Source: Parabacteroides goldsteinii (GTDB lineage: Bacteria > Bacteroidota > Bacteroidia > Bacteroidales > Tannerellaceae). From it: 64,000 bases of DNA. The translations under genes and the position numbers were made by a program. The notes under the pieces are model-generated. The model was not told where the DNA came from. It searched no databases and saw only the letters and a program-made list of their open reading frames with translations. Of this stretch, positions 28,201-41,023 are shown one piece after another; within the stretch, counting starts at the first letter, position 1, and every line of letters starts with the position of its first letter. The stretch lies in the NCBI RefSeq assembly GCF_015550595.1, contig NZ_JADNBB010000005.1, positions 1 to 64,000 of the forward strand, in the 5' to 3' direction.

Positions 28201-31200
28201 ATGAAAAAGATAATTTATACTGCGATACATCGGCGTGGACTGATGTTCGTACTATTCCTGTTCCTGGCCGTAGTAGGATACTATTCATGGACAAAGCTGG
28301 CGATCGACGCTTATCCTGATATTGCCGATACCACCGTACAGGTAGTGACACAGGTGCCCGGCCTGGCTGCCGAAGAGATCGAGCAACAGATCAGTATCCC
28401 TATCGAAAGGGCCATGAACGGTATGCCGGGACTGAATGTGATGAGAAGTAAAAACACCTTCGGCCTCTCGACGGTCGTGTTGGTGTTCGACGACGGTATC
28501 GACGATTACTGGGCTCGTCAGCGGGTACAGGAACGTTTGGTTGATGTAGAACTTCCGTATGATGCGGTGCCTGGACTTAACCCGTTGACTTCTCCGACCG
28601 GTGAGATTTTCCGTTATGTACTGGAAAGCGACCAGTTGGATATACGCGAACTGACCGACCTGCATAAATGGGTCGTCATTCCCCGTCTGAAACAGGTGAC
28701 AGGCGTGGCCGATGTCAGTAACTTCGGAGGTATCACCACCCAGTATCAGATAGAGGTGAACCCGCATAAGATGGAACAATATAATGTGACACTGGGAGAT
28801 ATCACCGAGAAGATTGAAAAGAATAACGTAAACGCCGGTGGCAGTATGTTGAGCCGTGGCGACCTGAGTTATGTGATCCGTGGTATTGGCCTGGTTAAAG
28901 ACCTGAAAGATCTGGGACGTATCGTTATCAAGACCGAGAACGGAGTTCCTGTCTATCTCGACGATCTGGGAACCTTGAAATACGGGAATCTGGAACGTAA
29001 GGGCGTATTAGGTTTTTTCGATGGCGTGCGCGACTATTCCGATGGGGTAGAAGGTATTGTGCAGATGCTTCGCGGCGAGAACCCATCCCAGGTGCTGGAA
29101 GGAGTGCATCAGGCTGTGGACGAACTGAATAACGAGACCTTACCCGAAGGAACCCACCTGCATGTCTTTATGGATCGTACCAGTCTGGTAGATACGACTT
29201 TGCACACCGTATCCCATACTCTGTTAGAAGGAATGGTGCTGGTTGTATTGGTATTGATCCTGTTCCTTGGGAATTGGCGCGGTGCTTTGCTGGTAGCACT
29301 TACCATCCCGTTGTCGTTATTGATCGCTTTTATCCTGATGCAACTGACCGATATTCCGGCCAACCTGCTCTCACTGGGAGCTATTGATTTCGGTATTCTG
29401 GTGGACGGGGCGATCGTGATGATGGAAACCGTTCTGAAGAAACGAGAGCGACATCCGGACGAGGTGCTGACGGAGGACTCTATTTTGCGGCGTACCACAG
29501 AAGTAGCTCGCCCGATCTTCTTCTCTACATTAATTATTATCACCGCTTATCTTCCCTTGTTTGCTTTCGAACATATCGAAAAGAAGCTGTTTACCCCGAT
29601 GGCTTACACTGTGGGTTATGCCTTGTTGGGTGCTTTGGCTGTCGCCTTGTTTCTGATACCGGGACTGGCTTTCTATGCCTATCGCAAGCCACGCAAGATC
29701 TATCATAACCACTGGTTGGAGAAGATGGGAGAGATCTATCATAAGCAGATCATTGCCTTATTGGATAAACCTAAGCGGGTATTGATGCCGTTACTTGTTA
29801 TTCTTGTTGCTGCCGGTGTGTTAAGTTATACGGTAGGGAAAGACTTCCTGCCACCCCTTGACGAAGGAGCAATCTGGATACAGGTTCAGTTGCCGCCCGG
29901 TATTTCTATCGAGAAGTCGAAAGAGATGGGAGCCGAACTGCGCAAAGTAGTGAAACAATTCGATGAAGTCTCTTACGTAATGACCCAGGTAGGACGCGAT
30001 GACGAGGGAGCCGAAGCCTTCTCTCTTTCCCATATCGAATGCGGGGTTGGCCTGAAACCGTACGATACCTGGAAGTTCGGTAAGACAAAAGCAGACCTGA
30101 TCGAGGAAATGTCGGAGAAGCTTTCGGTCATGCCGGGCTATACCGTCAGTTTCTCACAGCCGATCATCGATATGGTTATGGACCAGATTGCCGGTGCACA
30201 TAGTGACCTGGCCATCAAGGTCTATGGCGATGATATCACCGATACCCGCCATATCGCCGACAAGGTAGTGAATGTATTACGAACGATCCCGGGAGCCGCA
30301 GATGTCGCCATCGACCAGGAACCGCCGCTGCCCCAGTTACAAATCATCGCCGACCGTGACCGTATTGCGCAGTATGGTCTCAATTTCTCCGACGTCGCCG
30401 ATATGATCGAGCTGGCTATCGGAGGAAAAGCTATCTCGCAGATCTTTGTCGGCAGTAAAAGTTACGATGTGATCTGCCGCTTCGACGATGCTAGCCGTAA
30501 CTCGCCCGAAAGCATCGGTAACCTGCTGTTGACGAACGGAGCAGGGGCGAAGATACCCCTTTCTCAGGTGGCTGATGTGAAGATGACTACCGGTGCCAGT
30601 ACTATCTCCCGTGAGATGAACAAGCGTCACCTGACGATCCATGTCAACCTTCGTGGTGTAGATCTGACCGAATTCCTGAATAAGGCGAACCGTCTGATCG
30701 ATAAGGAGGTGAAGTATGATCACGACACCGTACACCTGCAATGGGCAGGACAGTTCGAGAACCAATATCGTGCCTATAACCGTCTGGCGGCTGTCGTTCC
30801 TCTAGCTTTGGGTATTATGTTGCTCTTGTTGTTTGCCGCCTGTGGAAAGTTCCGCCAGGCCGCCCTGATGATGTGTGTGGTACCATTGGCTCTTTTCGGC
30901 GGCATGCTGGCATTGAATGTCCGGGGAATGACGCTGAATGTATCTTCCGCTGTCGGTTTTATTGCGTTGATCGGTGTGGCTATCCAGAACGGTGTGATCA
31001 TGATCTCCCATATCAATAACCTGCGTAGTCGTGACCGCGGTTTCAAGCAGTCTATCATTACAGGGGCTAAACACCGTTTCCGTCCGATCCTGATGACGGC
31101 GACGGTGGCTGTGCTCGGTTTGCTGCCGGCTTCTTTGAGCACCGGTATAGGTTCGGATGTGCAACGTCCGTTGGCAACCGTCATCGTGTATGGTCTGCTG

Positions 31201-31311
31201 TTTGCAACCGTTATCACCCTCTATGTGCTTCCTGCTTTGTATTATCTGGTAGAAAAGCATTATTTAGATGAAGATACGCTACCTGTTAAGCCGGAGGATA
31301 CGACTGTTTAG
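28201..31311 (+). CDS. czcA: Heavy-metal efflux RND transporter, CzcA type
   Basis: A 1036-aa proton-driven RND pump with 12 membrane helices in two halves, each followed by a large periplasmic loop. TM4 holds AIDFGILVDGAIVMMETV, the DFG...DGA...E signature of heavy-metal RND pumps; from established HME classification this pattern fits divalent cations (Zn, Co, Cd, Ni) better than Cu/Ag. Other landmarks are GIDDYWARQRVQERL early, and GVAIQNGVIMISHIN in the second half. It starts 6 bp after the adaptor gene. Together with the adaptor and TolC-like gene it forms a complete tripartite system. Confidence 0.93.
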   Translation: MKKIIYTAIHRRGLMFVLFLFLAVVGYYSWTKLAIDAYPDIADTTVQVVTQVPGLAAEEIEQQISIPIERAMNGMPGLNVMRSKNTFGLSTVVLVFDDGIDDYWARQRVQERLVDVELPYDAVPGLNPLTSPTGEIFRYVLESDQLDIRELTDLHKWVVIPRLKQVTGVADVSNFGGITTQYQIEVNPHKMEQYNVTLGDITEKIEKNNVNAGGSMLSRGDLSYVIRGIGLVKDLKDLGRIVIKTENGVPVYLDDLGTLKYGNLERKGVLGFFDGVRDYSDGVEGIVQMLRGENPSQVLEGVHQAVDELNNETLPEGTHLHVFMDRTSLVDTTLHTVSHTLLEGMVLVVLVLILFLGNWRGALLVALTIPLSLLIAFILMQLTDIPANLLSLGAIDFGILVDGAIVMMETVLKKRERHPDEVLTEDSILRRTTEVARPIFFSTLIIITAYLPLFAFEHIEKKLFTPMAYTVGYALLGALAVALFLIPGLAFYAYRKPRKIYHNHWLEKMGEIYHKQIIALLDKPKRVLMPLLVILVAAGVLSYTVGKDFLPPLDEGAIWIQVQLPPGISIEKSKEMGAELRKVVKQFDEVSYVMTQVGRDDEGAEAFSLSHIECGVGLKPYDTWKFGKTKADLIEEMSEKLSVMPGYTVSFSQPIIDMVMDQIAGAHSDLAIKVYGDDITDTRHIADKVVNVLRTIPGAADVAIDQEPPLPQLQIIADRDRIAQYGLNFSDVADMIELAIGGKAISQIFVGSKSYDVICRFDDASRNSPESIGNLLLTNGAGAKIPLSQVADVKMTTGASTISREMNKRHLTIHVNLRGVDLTEFLNKANRLIDKEVKYDHDTVHLQWAGQFENQYRAYNRLAAVVPLALGIMLLLLFAACGKFRQAALMMCVVPLALFGGMLALNVRGMTLNVSSAVGFIALIGVAIQNGVIMISHINNLRSRDRGFKQSIITGAKHRFRPILMTATVAVLGLLPASLSTGIGSDVQRPLATVIVYGLLFATVITLYVLPALYYLVEKHYLDEDTLPVKPEDTTV

Positions 31312-31357
31312 GTAGGGAGAAAAGAATTAGAAAGTACTGATAAAAAGAATAATAGAT

Positions 31358-32614
31358 ATGCGACAATATATTACAATGTGCCTGCTTGCCGGAAGTTTGG
31401 CTGCTGGTGCTCAACAGATGGTCCCCCTCTCGTATCGTGGGTATATGCAGAAGGTGACGGAAGGTAACCTGGAGTACGCGGCCGAGCGCCTGAATGTGGA
31501 TATGTCAGAAGCGCAGGTGGTTGCTTCAAAGGTGTTTAACGATCCCAACCTCTCTGTCTCTTATTTCAACAACGAGAATAACAGTCTGCAAATGGGAGAA
31601 GGGGTAGAAGTGGAGTTGAGTAAGACGTTCTCTTTCGGAAAGCGTGGGGCCAATATCGCCTTGGCCCGTAGCGAGAGCGAGCTTTCGAAGGCATTGCTTG
31701 CCGATTATTTCCGTAATCTGCGGGCGGATGCAACGGTCTCTTATCTGGAGGCCCTGAAGCAATATGAGTTATATAAGGTAAAGCAGAACGCTTACGAGAA
31801 TATCCGCCAGCTTGCCGAGAGCGACAGTGTACGTTTTAAGTTGGGGAAGATCATGGAGATAGATGCCATACAAAGCCGTCTGGAAGCCGGTATCCTTAAA
31901 AATGAACTGTTACAGGCGGAAACCGATCTGCATAATGCCTTTTCCAACCTGAACCTGTTGACCGGCTCGGTAGCCCATGATACTTTATATGTGCCTGATG
32001 CCTCTTTGCATCTGTCACCTCGTGATTTCGTACTGGCCGACCTGATCTCTACCGCCTCGGAGAACCGTACCGACCTGGTGGCTGCTCTGAAAAATAAAGA
32101 AGTAGCCTCCCGCGCATTGAAAGCAACACGTCGTGAACGGAATACGGATGTCGATCTCTCTATCGCAGTGAGCAAGAATGCCCGGGTATATAATGAAGAG
32201 GCTCCGGCTCCTCCCTTTACCGGAGTCACGGCGGGCATTGCTATTCCTTTGAAGTTTTCGAACTTTAATAAGGGAGCTGTCCGTGCCGCCCGTTTCCGGG
32301 AACAACAGGCGGAGACACAATATCAGCAGGCCTTGTTGCAGGTACAAACCGAAGTGATGCAGGCTTACCGTAGTTATCAATCTTTGACGCAGCAGGTCGG
32401 CCATTACGAAAATGGCATGCTCCATGCTGCCCGTGAAGTGATAGACGGGAAGGTGTATAGCTATAATCGGGGAGAAGTTTCCCTTTTGGAAGTTCTGGAT
32501 GCCCAGCGAACCTATGATGATGTACAGGCTCAATACATTGAAACACTGTTTAATTACAGTACCGCGCTTGTAGAGTTAGAGAAGAGTGCCGGGGTTTGGG
32601 ATGTGGAGATGTAA
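31358..32614 (+). CDS. TolC-family outer-membrane efflux channel (CzcC-like)
   Basis: A 418-aa outer-membrane factor with a signal peptide (about 1-18) and the two repeated OEP domains rich in long helices (NVDMSEAQVVASKVFNDPNL, and later QALLQVQTEVMQAYRSYQSL). It completes the efflux system begun at 26688; the gap to the pump gene is 46 bp. The C-terminus YNYSTALVELEKSAG resembles CzcC-type channels. Confidence 0.9.
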   Translation: MRQYITMCLLAGSLAAGAQQMVPLSYRGYMQKVTEGNLEYAAERLNVDMSEAQVVASKVFNDPNLSVSYFNNENNSLQMGEGVEVELSKTFSFGKRGANIALARSESELSKALLADYFRNLRADATVSYLEALKQYELYKVKQNAYENIRQLAESDSVRFKLGKIMEIDAIQSRLEAGILKNELLQAETDLHNAFSNLNLLTGSVAHDTLYVPDASLHLSPRDFVLADLISTASENRTDLVAALKNKEVASRALKATRRERNTDVDLSIAVSKNARVYNEEAPAPPFTGVTAGIAIPLKFSNFNKGAVRAARFREQQAETQYQQALLQVQTEVMQAYRSYQSLTQQVGHYENGMLHAAREVIDGKVYSYNRGEVSLLEVLDAQRTYDDVQAQYIETLFNYSTALVELEKSAGVWDVEM

Positions 32615-32631
32615 TAATTCTGAATTATATT

Positions 32632-32639
32632 TATCTTTG
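32632..32639 (+). promoter_or_regulatory. -7 promoter motif of the EFR1 gene
   Basis: TATCTTTG matches TAnnTTTG, 23 bp before the ATG at 32662. It places the start at 32662 and not at the upstream in-frame codon at 32596. Confidence 0.6.
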
Positions 32640-32661
32640 TGACCAAATAAGAGATACGCGT

Positions 32662-33444
32662 ATGATATTTTACTTTTCAGGAACCGGTAACTCCCGTTGG
32701 GTAGCGAATGCGTTAAGCATTGCTTTGGGAGAGCCTGTAGTATCGATAGCAGATGAGTTAAAAACAGGTAAAGAGGAATTTGTCTGCCCGCTCAGGGAGG
32801 ACGAGAAAGTACTGTTTGTTTACCCGGTGCATTCGTGGGGACCGGCCGTTCCTGTAACTCGCTTTATCTCTGGTCTGAAGCTGACCGGATACGATAAACA
32901 GCCGGTTTATTCCATCTCTACCTGTGGCGACGAATGTGGCTACACGGATGATATAATGCGGAAAGTACTGCGGAAGAAAGGTGTCATGCTAACCGATAGC
33001 TATTCAGTCATTATGCCGAATAATTATATCCTGTTGCCAGGCTTCGATGTAGACAATAAAGAGGTGGAACAAGAGAAACTGAAAGATGCACCTTCGGCTG
33101 TCAACGCTATCATTACCGCTATCCGCGAAGGTAAAAACGTTAATTTATACAAGAAAGGAAGCCTGCCCGGGCTGAAGAGCTACTGGATATATCCTCTTTT
33201 TACTAACTTTGCCATAGGGAAGAATTCCTTTCGGGTGACGGACGACTGTATTGCCTGTGGCTTGTGCGAACGAGTTTGTCCGACCGGAACGATCACGCTG
33301 ACCGACGGGAAACCTGTCTGGTCTGATACCTGCGTACAATGTGTCGCTTGTATTCATCGTTGTCCGGTGCGTGCTATAGAGTATGGTAAGATCACCTTGA
33401 AGAAAGGAAGGTATCATCATCCCGATGTCAACAATAAAAAATAA
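32662..33444 (+). CDS. EFR1 family flavodoxin-ferredoxin protein
   Basis: A 260-aa protein that joins an N-terminal flavodoxin-like domain (FYFSGTGNSRWVANALS, then YPVHSWGPAVPVTRFISGL) to a C-terminal 2[4Fe-4S] ferredoxin domain with two Cx2Cx2Cx3CP motifs (CIACGLCERVCP and CVQCVACIHRCP). It should carry electrons between flavin and iron-sulfur partners in the cytoplasm; the partner is unknown. The adjacent TlpA-type lipoprotein starts 11 bp later, suggesting co-transcription. Confidence 0.9.
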   Translation: MIFYFSGTGNSRWVANALSIALGEPVVSIADELKTGKEEFVCPLREDEKVLFVYPVHSWGPAVPVTRFISGLKLTGYDKQPVYSISTCGDECGYTDDIMRKVLRKKGVMLTDSYSVIMPNNYILLPGFDVDNKEVEQEKLKDAPSAVNAIITAIREGKNVNLYKKGSLPGLKSYWIYPLFTNFAIGKNSFRVTDDCIACGLCERVCPTGTITLTDGKPVWSDTCVQCVACIHRCPVRAIEYGKITLKKGRYHHPDVNNKK

Positions 33445-33454
33445 ACAACGTCAA

Positions 33455-34438
33455 ATGAAGCAATTATTAATGATGGTTATGGCCATCTTTCTCCTGGCTA
33501 GTTGTCAGGAAACACCTAAAGGCTATGTGATAAACGGAGTCGTGGAGAATATACCGGATGGCGAAATCTATCTGAAATCATTCCGTAATAAAATGTTCTT
33601 CGATGTGGATACTGCCGAGATCAAGAACGGTAAGTTTACATTCAAAGGTGAAGTAGACCAGCCACTTCTGTATGGTCTGGCAACCGAGAATATGAATTAT
33701 CCGGTACAGTTCTTTGTAGAGAATACCAATATGGATGTAACGATCGGGAATGACGGCGAGACAATTATCGTACAGAACTCTCCGGTGAATGCCATCTTCC
33801 AGGAAAACCAGAGTAAGGTTTTTGAAGAAGGTTTCGATATCGACAGCCTGATCAGCAAATACCCGGACTCTCCGGCAGCAGCTTTCTATCTGTATCGTTA
33901 CTTCACCTATCAGTTGCCATTGGATCAGTTGAAAGCGACTCGTGCAAAGATCTCTCCGGCATTGGCTGATTGTCCTTATGTAATAGACCTGGACGGTATC
34001 ATCAAACAACTGGAAAACGTACAAATCGGCAAGACGGCTCCCGAGTTCTCTTTGCCGGATACTGCCGGTGTTGCAGTTTCCCTGGCTGATTTCCGTGGTA
34101 AATATGTTTTACTGGACTTTTGGGCTTCCTGGTGTCCTCCTTGCCGTCGCGAAAATCCGAATGTCGTGAAAGCATTCCAGGATTATAAAGATAAGAACTT
34201 TACTATTCTGGGTATTTCTCTGGATAATAATAAAGATAAATGGTTGAAAGCAATCGCCGACGACAACCTGACCTGGACACATGTTTCCGACCTGAAGTAT
34301 TGGGACTCAGAAATCCCCGCTTTATATGGCGTTCGTGGTATCCCATCCAATGTGTTGCTCGATCCCGACGGTGTGATTATAGCAAAGAATATTACCGGCG
34401 AAGAGTTACATAATAAATTGAAAGAAGTAATCAAATAG
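33455..34438 (+). CDS. TlpA-type thioredoxin lipoprotein with N-terminal DUF4369
   Basis: A 327-aa lipoprotein (lipobox LLASCQE) with an N-terminal DUF4369 beta domain (about 20-130, VINGVVENIPDGEIYLKSFR) and a C-terminal AhpC-TSA/thioredoxin domain with the redox pair in FWASWCPPCRRE. It also has the cis-proline loop VRGIPSNVLLDPDG. Such proteins reduce or oxidise disulfides in the periplasm. The start at 33455 is chosen for its signal peptide. Confidence 0.92.
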   Translation: MKQLLMMVMAIFLLASCQETPKGYVINGVVENIPDGEIYLKSFRNKMFFDVDTAEIKNGKFTFKGEVDQPLLYGLATENMNYPVQFFVENTNMDVTIGNDGETIIVQNSPVNAIFQENQSKVFEEGFDIDSLISKYPDSPAAAFYLYRYFTYQLPLDQLKATRAKISPALADCPYVIDLDGIIKQLENVQIGKTAPEFSLPDTAGVAVSLADFRGKYVLLDFWASWCPPCRRENPNVVKAFQDYKDKNFTILGISLDNNKDKWLKAIADDNLTWTHVSDLKYWDSEIPALYGVRGIPSNVLLDPDGVIIAKNITGEELHNKLKEVIK

Positions 34439-34552
34439 GCATGAAGCGAAATCTGCTTATATCCTTTTTTAATACAATTCTTCCTAATTGATTAAAACAA
34501 ACGACTTTCTCCGGTTGTTCTAGTAGGGAAGCAAAATAGATTAAAAAAGGAG

Positions 34553-35410
34553 ATGAAGATCGCAATTAGTGGTAATTCCGGTTTTATAGGACGGCACTTG
34601 ACGGATTTCTTTTCTGACAGGGGAAACATTGTTGTCCCTTTGAAACATTCGATGTTTCGTCTCAAGACCGATGATAAATTGAAAGAAGCACTAACCGGAT
34701 GTGATGTTGTAATCAATCTGGCCGGTACGACAATCAATCAACGTTGGACCAGTAAGGCTAAGCGTGAAATAAAGAACAGTCGTGTTTATACGACGCGGCG
34801 GTTGGTGTCGATCCTGAATGAGATGCCTGTTAAGCCTAAGTTATTTATTTCGGCTTCAGCAGTTGGTATTTATCCGGATAAAGGTATTTATTCGGAAACA
34901 AGTACGTCGGAAGGTACCGGTTTTCTGGCTGATGTCTGTATTCGATGGGAAGAGGAGGCGCAGAAGCTGTCGCGGGATATACGATTGGTCGTGGCCCGTT
35001 TGGGTGTAGTCTTGTCGAAGGACGGTGGGGCTCTGCCGAAGATGTTACTTCCGTTCCGCTTCTTTGTCGGTGGAAAGATCGCTTCCGGTAAACAGGGATT
35101 TTCGTGGATACATATAGAAGATGTATTAAATGCCATCCAGTTTATCATTGAACATGAGGATCTGTCAGGTGTCGTGAACCTGGTTTCTCCCCAACCGTTG
35201 ACAAACCGGGCATTTACCCGTGCTACCGCTGACGTATTGCATCGTCCGGCGTGGCTGACTATCCCCGGAAAAGTGTTCCGCTATCTGTATGGGGAAGGAG
35301 AAGAACTTCTAACTAAAGGGCAGCAGGCTTATCCTGCCCGCCTGCTTTCTGCCGGCTATGTGTTCCGTTATTCGGATATACGGTTGGCTTTGTATAGTTT
35401 CCTGATGTGA
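34553..35410 (+). CDS. TIGR01777 family NAD-dependent epimerase-like protein
   Basis: A 285-aa extended SDR of the TIGR01777/YfcH group. It shows the Rossmann motif SGNSGFIGRHL at residues 5-15, NLAGTTINQRW, SASAVGIYPDKG (the epimerase YxxxK is not conserved here), a middle region FFVGGKIASGKQGFSWIHIEDV, and a C-terminal DUF1731-like segment (GEELLTKGQQAYPARLLSAGY). The reaction of the family is unknown. A Shine-Dalgarno-like AAGGAG lies just upstream of the ATG, which is unusual in this window. Confidence 0.9.
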   Translation: MKIAISGNSGFIGRHLTDFFSDRGNIVVPLKHSMFRLKTDDKLKEALTGCDVVINLAGTTINQRWTSKAKREIKNSRVYTTRRLVSILNEMPVKPKLFISASAVGIYPDKGIYSETSTSEGTGFLADVCIRWEEEAQKLSRDIRLVVARLGVVLSKDGGALPKMLLPFRFFVGGKIASGKQGFSWIHIEDVLNAIQFIIEHEDLSGVVNLVSPQPLTNRAFTRATADVLHRPAWLTIPGKVFRYLYGEGEELLTKGQQAYPARLLSAGYVFRYSDIRLALYSFLM

Positions 35411-35439
35411 AGTAGATAGTTTACGCATTGATAATAAAT

Positions 35440-35476
35440 AAAAAAGCGATCCCTGGTTAACAGAGATCGCTTTTTT
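35440..35476. terminator. Bidirectional terminator between convergent genes
   Basis: A 12-bp stem (35440-35451 with 35465-35476), with A- and T-runs on the two sides, between the TIGR01777 gene and the leftward GH2 gene. It can serve both. Confidence 0.88.
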
Positions 35477-35493
35477 CACATAACAGTGTCTAT

Positions 35494-38880
<3,387 letters not shown>

Positions 38881-38906
38881 TTATTTAGATTGGTATAGCT
38901 TAATAA

Positions 38907-38958
38907 AAGGGTATAACAAAAGTCCGTATGATAGCACGTATACTTTTGGTACACCCTT
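38907..38958. repeat. Imperfect inverted repeat before the GH2 gene
   Basis: Arms 38907-38923 and 38942-38958 are inverted copies with 15/17 identity around an 18-nt centre. It is located between the DUF3332 stop and the GH2 start (33 bp before the ATG), so it could be an operator or an attenuating hairpin for the beta-galactosidase. Confidence 0.6.
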
Positions 38959-38975
38959 ATGAATTTAGATACAGC

Positions 38976-39530
38976 TTATTTTGCTGCGTAGAAAGAATAT
39001 CCTTCAGCCACCTGGCGGAATGCCAGAACACCGGCCTGATTCAGCTCAACGTTCATTTCCTTACCGTCGGGCAGGTACATAACGACTTCGTCATTGTCTT
39101 TGAACTTCAGTAATTTGGTTGTTTCGCCATCTGCTTCAACGCTCCAGCTCTTGTCTGTTTCATCGAATACCAGGTCAATTGCTTTTTCTTCACCTTCCTT
39201 CTGGATATGGTATCCGTCAGTTTTCGTTTCAACAGTGTAAACGCCCTCTTTACCTTCTATTGTTTTAACAGTACCTGCATCTGCAACAGGGTTGTTTCCA
39301 CTCCAGAATTCGATGGAGTTAAGAACCAATACGTCGGCAAGCGCAGATATTTCGTAAACGGGAACAATCCAGAAAGCAATAAATACTAATTCGTTTACAA
39401 ACTTACTGTCGATATTTCTATTCCAGTCCAAAAGCTTGTTTGTTAAACCGAACGATCCGATACAAGAGGAAAATAATACACTGCTGGCTAAAGTGGTCGC
39501 CACTAATAATGTTAATCCTTTTTTCTTCAT
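38976..39530 (-). CDS. DUF3332 family lipoprotein
   Basis: A 184-aa lipoprotein (lipobox VLFSSCIGSF) of the Bacteroidota DUF3332 family, whose function is unknown. A hydrophobic stretch (ELVFIAFWIVPVYEISALAD, about 47-66) lies after the lipid anchor and may enter the membrane. The remainder is beta-rich. Its ATG overlaps the stop codon of the upstream propeller gene (ATGA), so the two are translationally coupled. Confidence 0.85.
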   Translation of the reverse strand: MKKKGLTLLVATTLASSVLFSSCIGSFGLTNKLLDWNRNIDSKFVNELVFIAFWIVPVYEISALADVLVLNSIEFWSGNNPVADAGTVKTIEGKEGVYTVETKTDGYHIQKEGEEKAIDLVFDETDKSWSVEADGETTKLLKFKDNDEVVMYLPDGKEMNVELNQAGVLAFRQVAEGYSFYAAK

Positions 39531-41023
39531 GAATTATTGTAATTGATGTTAGTAGTTAATTGTGGGCGAAGATAGTAATTATTTCGGTATCCGCCAACCA
39601 GTTCATCCCTGTTTTCTACGGGTTTGGTAATCAGTTCCGGAAGGTTGAATGTCTTCGTGAAATCGAGGTAGAAATCAGGGTCTTCCTGGGGGAGAATGAA
39701 GGGTTTTCCGGCTGTGCCTGTCTGGCAGTTAAAGCTTGCTATATAAGGGTGTGCCCATAATCCGTCCAACCGTTTACTGCTGAAAACAAACCATTCTCCG
39801 GTGGATGACCAGGTGTGAAAACTTTCCACATTGTTACTGTTTACTTCCTCCATATTACGTATATTGTTTGTCGCTAGGTTGAGTAGATATAATTCACTTT
39901 CCGGATGCCAGATAGAGAAGTTCCCATAGTCGGAACAGGTAAACATCAGGAACTTTCCGTCTGGAGAAATACGAGGGAAAGAGATGCTTTTACCCGTTTC
40001 GGACGCATTGAATACACACTCGGGAGTACCGAAACTCTCATCTTCTACATGAAAAGGAATCCGGTACAGGTCGTAACGGATACTATCGAGCAGAGTTTTT
40101 TTGTCTATTGCTTTACTCCGGCAATAATACAACATATTTCCGGCAGGGTTCCAGGTCGGAAAGGTCTCCATCCACTTTTCTCCGTAGATGGCGCTATCCG
40201 TTATAAGTGAATTTGTTTCCGTATCCAGTATGACCAGATCCGACTCTGAATCGGATACTTCTACTGCTTTAGGACCGGTAGAGTGAAAGTACTGTTGAAT
40301 TTCGTTGACGGAAAAGGCCAGGTATCTGCCTCCCGGATGCCAGGAAGCATAGGCTCCGGAGTTACCCGTTCCCGGTGCTTTGACTTCCGTCCTGTTTATA
40401 GTTCCTTTCCGATAAATCAAGGTGCCTCCCAGCTCTCCACGTATATGTATCATCATTGTCTCCGGAGAGTTCCGGCAGAAGGTATGGCAGTTCAGGCAAC
40501 CTTTCTCTATGGATTGGTTTTCGATGAGGGGAGTTTCCTCGTAGGAGGTCAGGTCGCGCTGATAAATACCCATTTGGTTCCACAGTTCGTAGCCCGGATA
40601 GAGTAAGCGGTAGACGAGATAAGGGTCTATGGCTGAATGTGCAATTACATTGGTTATATCAGGATATTGAGTCCATTTACCGTTTTGGAGGATACATATC
40701 CGGATATAAAACGTATTGCCGGCTATTTGTTCAGTCAGTTCTTTCCATCTGTCGGGAGGGATAATTACGGATGACTGACTGTTCCGGAGTGTGATGTAAG
40801 CTTTGTCTTTGCTTCCTATTTCCGTGTAAAATTCTTCTCCGTCTTCCTGTATCCTGAAGTTGGGAGGAGCTATATTGGAAGGGAAGGTTACTCCGGTGTA
40901 ATCGGGGAAGATGGAGACGGGTTTATCGGTCTGTACTTCAGGGGTTATGCGGGATTGAGTACAGCTGCATACTATGATTACTAGTAATAGGAGCAGTCTA
41001 TTTGTCGATGATTTTGTTTCCAT
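39527..41023 (-). CDS. TolB-like beta-propeller lipoprotein with a CxxCH heme-type motif
   Basis: A 498-aa lipoprotein (VIIVCSCTQSR). Residues about 60-150 form a beta domain. C176-x-x-C179-H180 (CLNCHTF) is a heme-c-type motif. WD40-like/PD40 propeller repeats follow (ASWHPGGRYLAFSVNE, TWNPAGNMLYYCRS, PRISPDGKFLMFTCSD, TWSSTGEWFVFSSKR). This combination suggests a periplasmic binding or electron-transfer protein, but a bound heme is only an inference from one motif. It overlaps the upstream DUF6057-like gene by 26 bp and the DUF3332 gene by 4 bp. Confidence 0.75.
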   Translation of the reverse strand: METKSSTNRLLLLLVIIVCSCTQSRITPEVQTDKPVSIFPDYTGVTFPSNIAPPNFRIQEDGEEFYTEIGSKDKAYITLRNSQSSVIIPPDRWKELTEQIAGNTFYIRICILQNGKWTQYPDITNVIAHSAIDPYLVYRLLYPGYELWNQMGIYQRDLTSYEETPLIENQSIEKGCLNCHTFCRNSPETMMIHIRGELGGTLIYRKGTINRTEVKAPGTGNSGAYASWHPGGRYLAFSVNEIQQYFHSTGPKAVEVSDSESDLVILDTETNSLITDSAIYGEKWMETFPTWNPAGNMLYYCRSKAIDKKTLLDSIRYDLYRIPFHVEDESFGTPECVFNASETGKSISFPRISPDGKFLMFTCSDYGNFSIWHPESELYLLNLATNNIRNMEEVNSNNVESFHTWSSTGEWFVFSSKRLDGLWAHPYIASFNCQTGTAGKPFILPQEDPDFYLDFTKTFNLPELITKPVENRDELVGGYRNNYYLRPQLTTNINYNNS

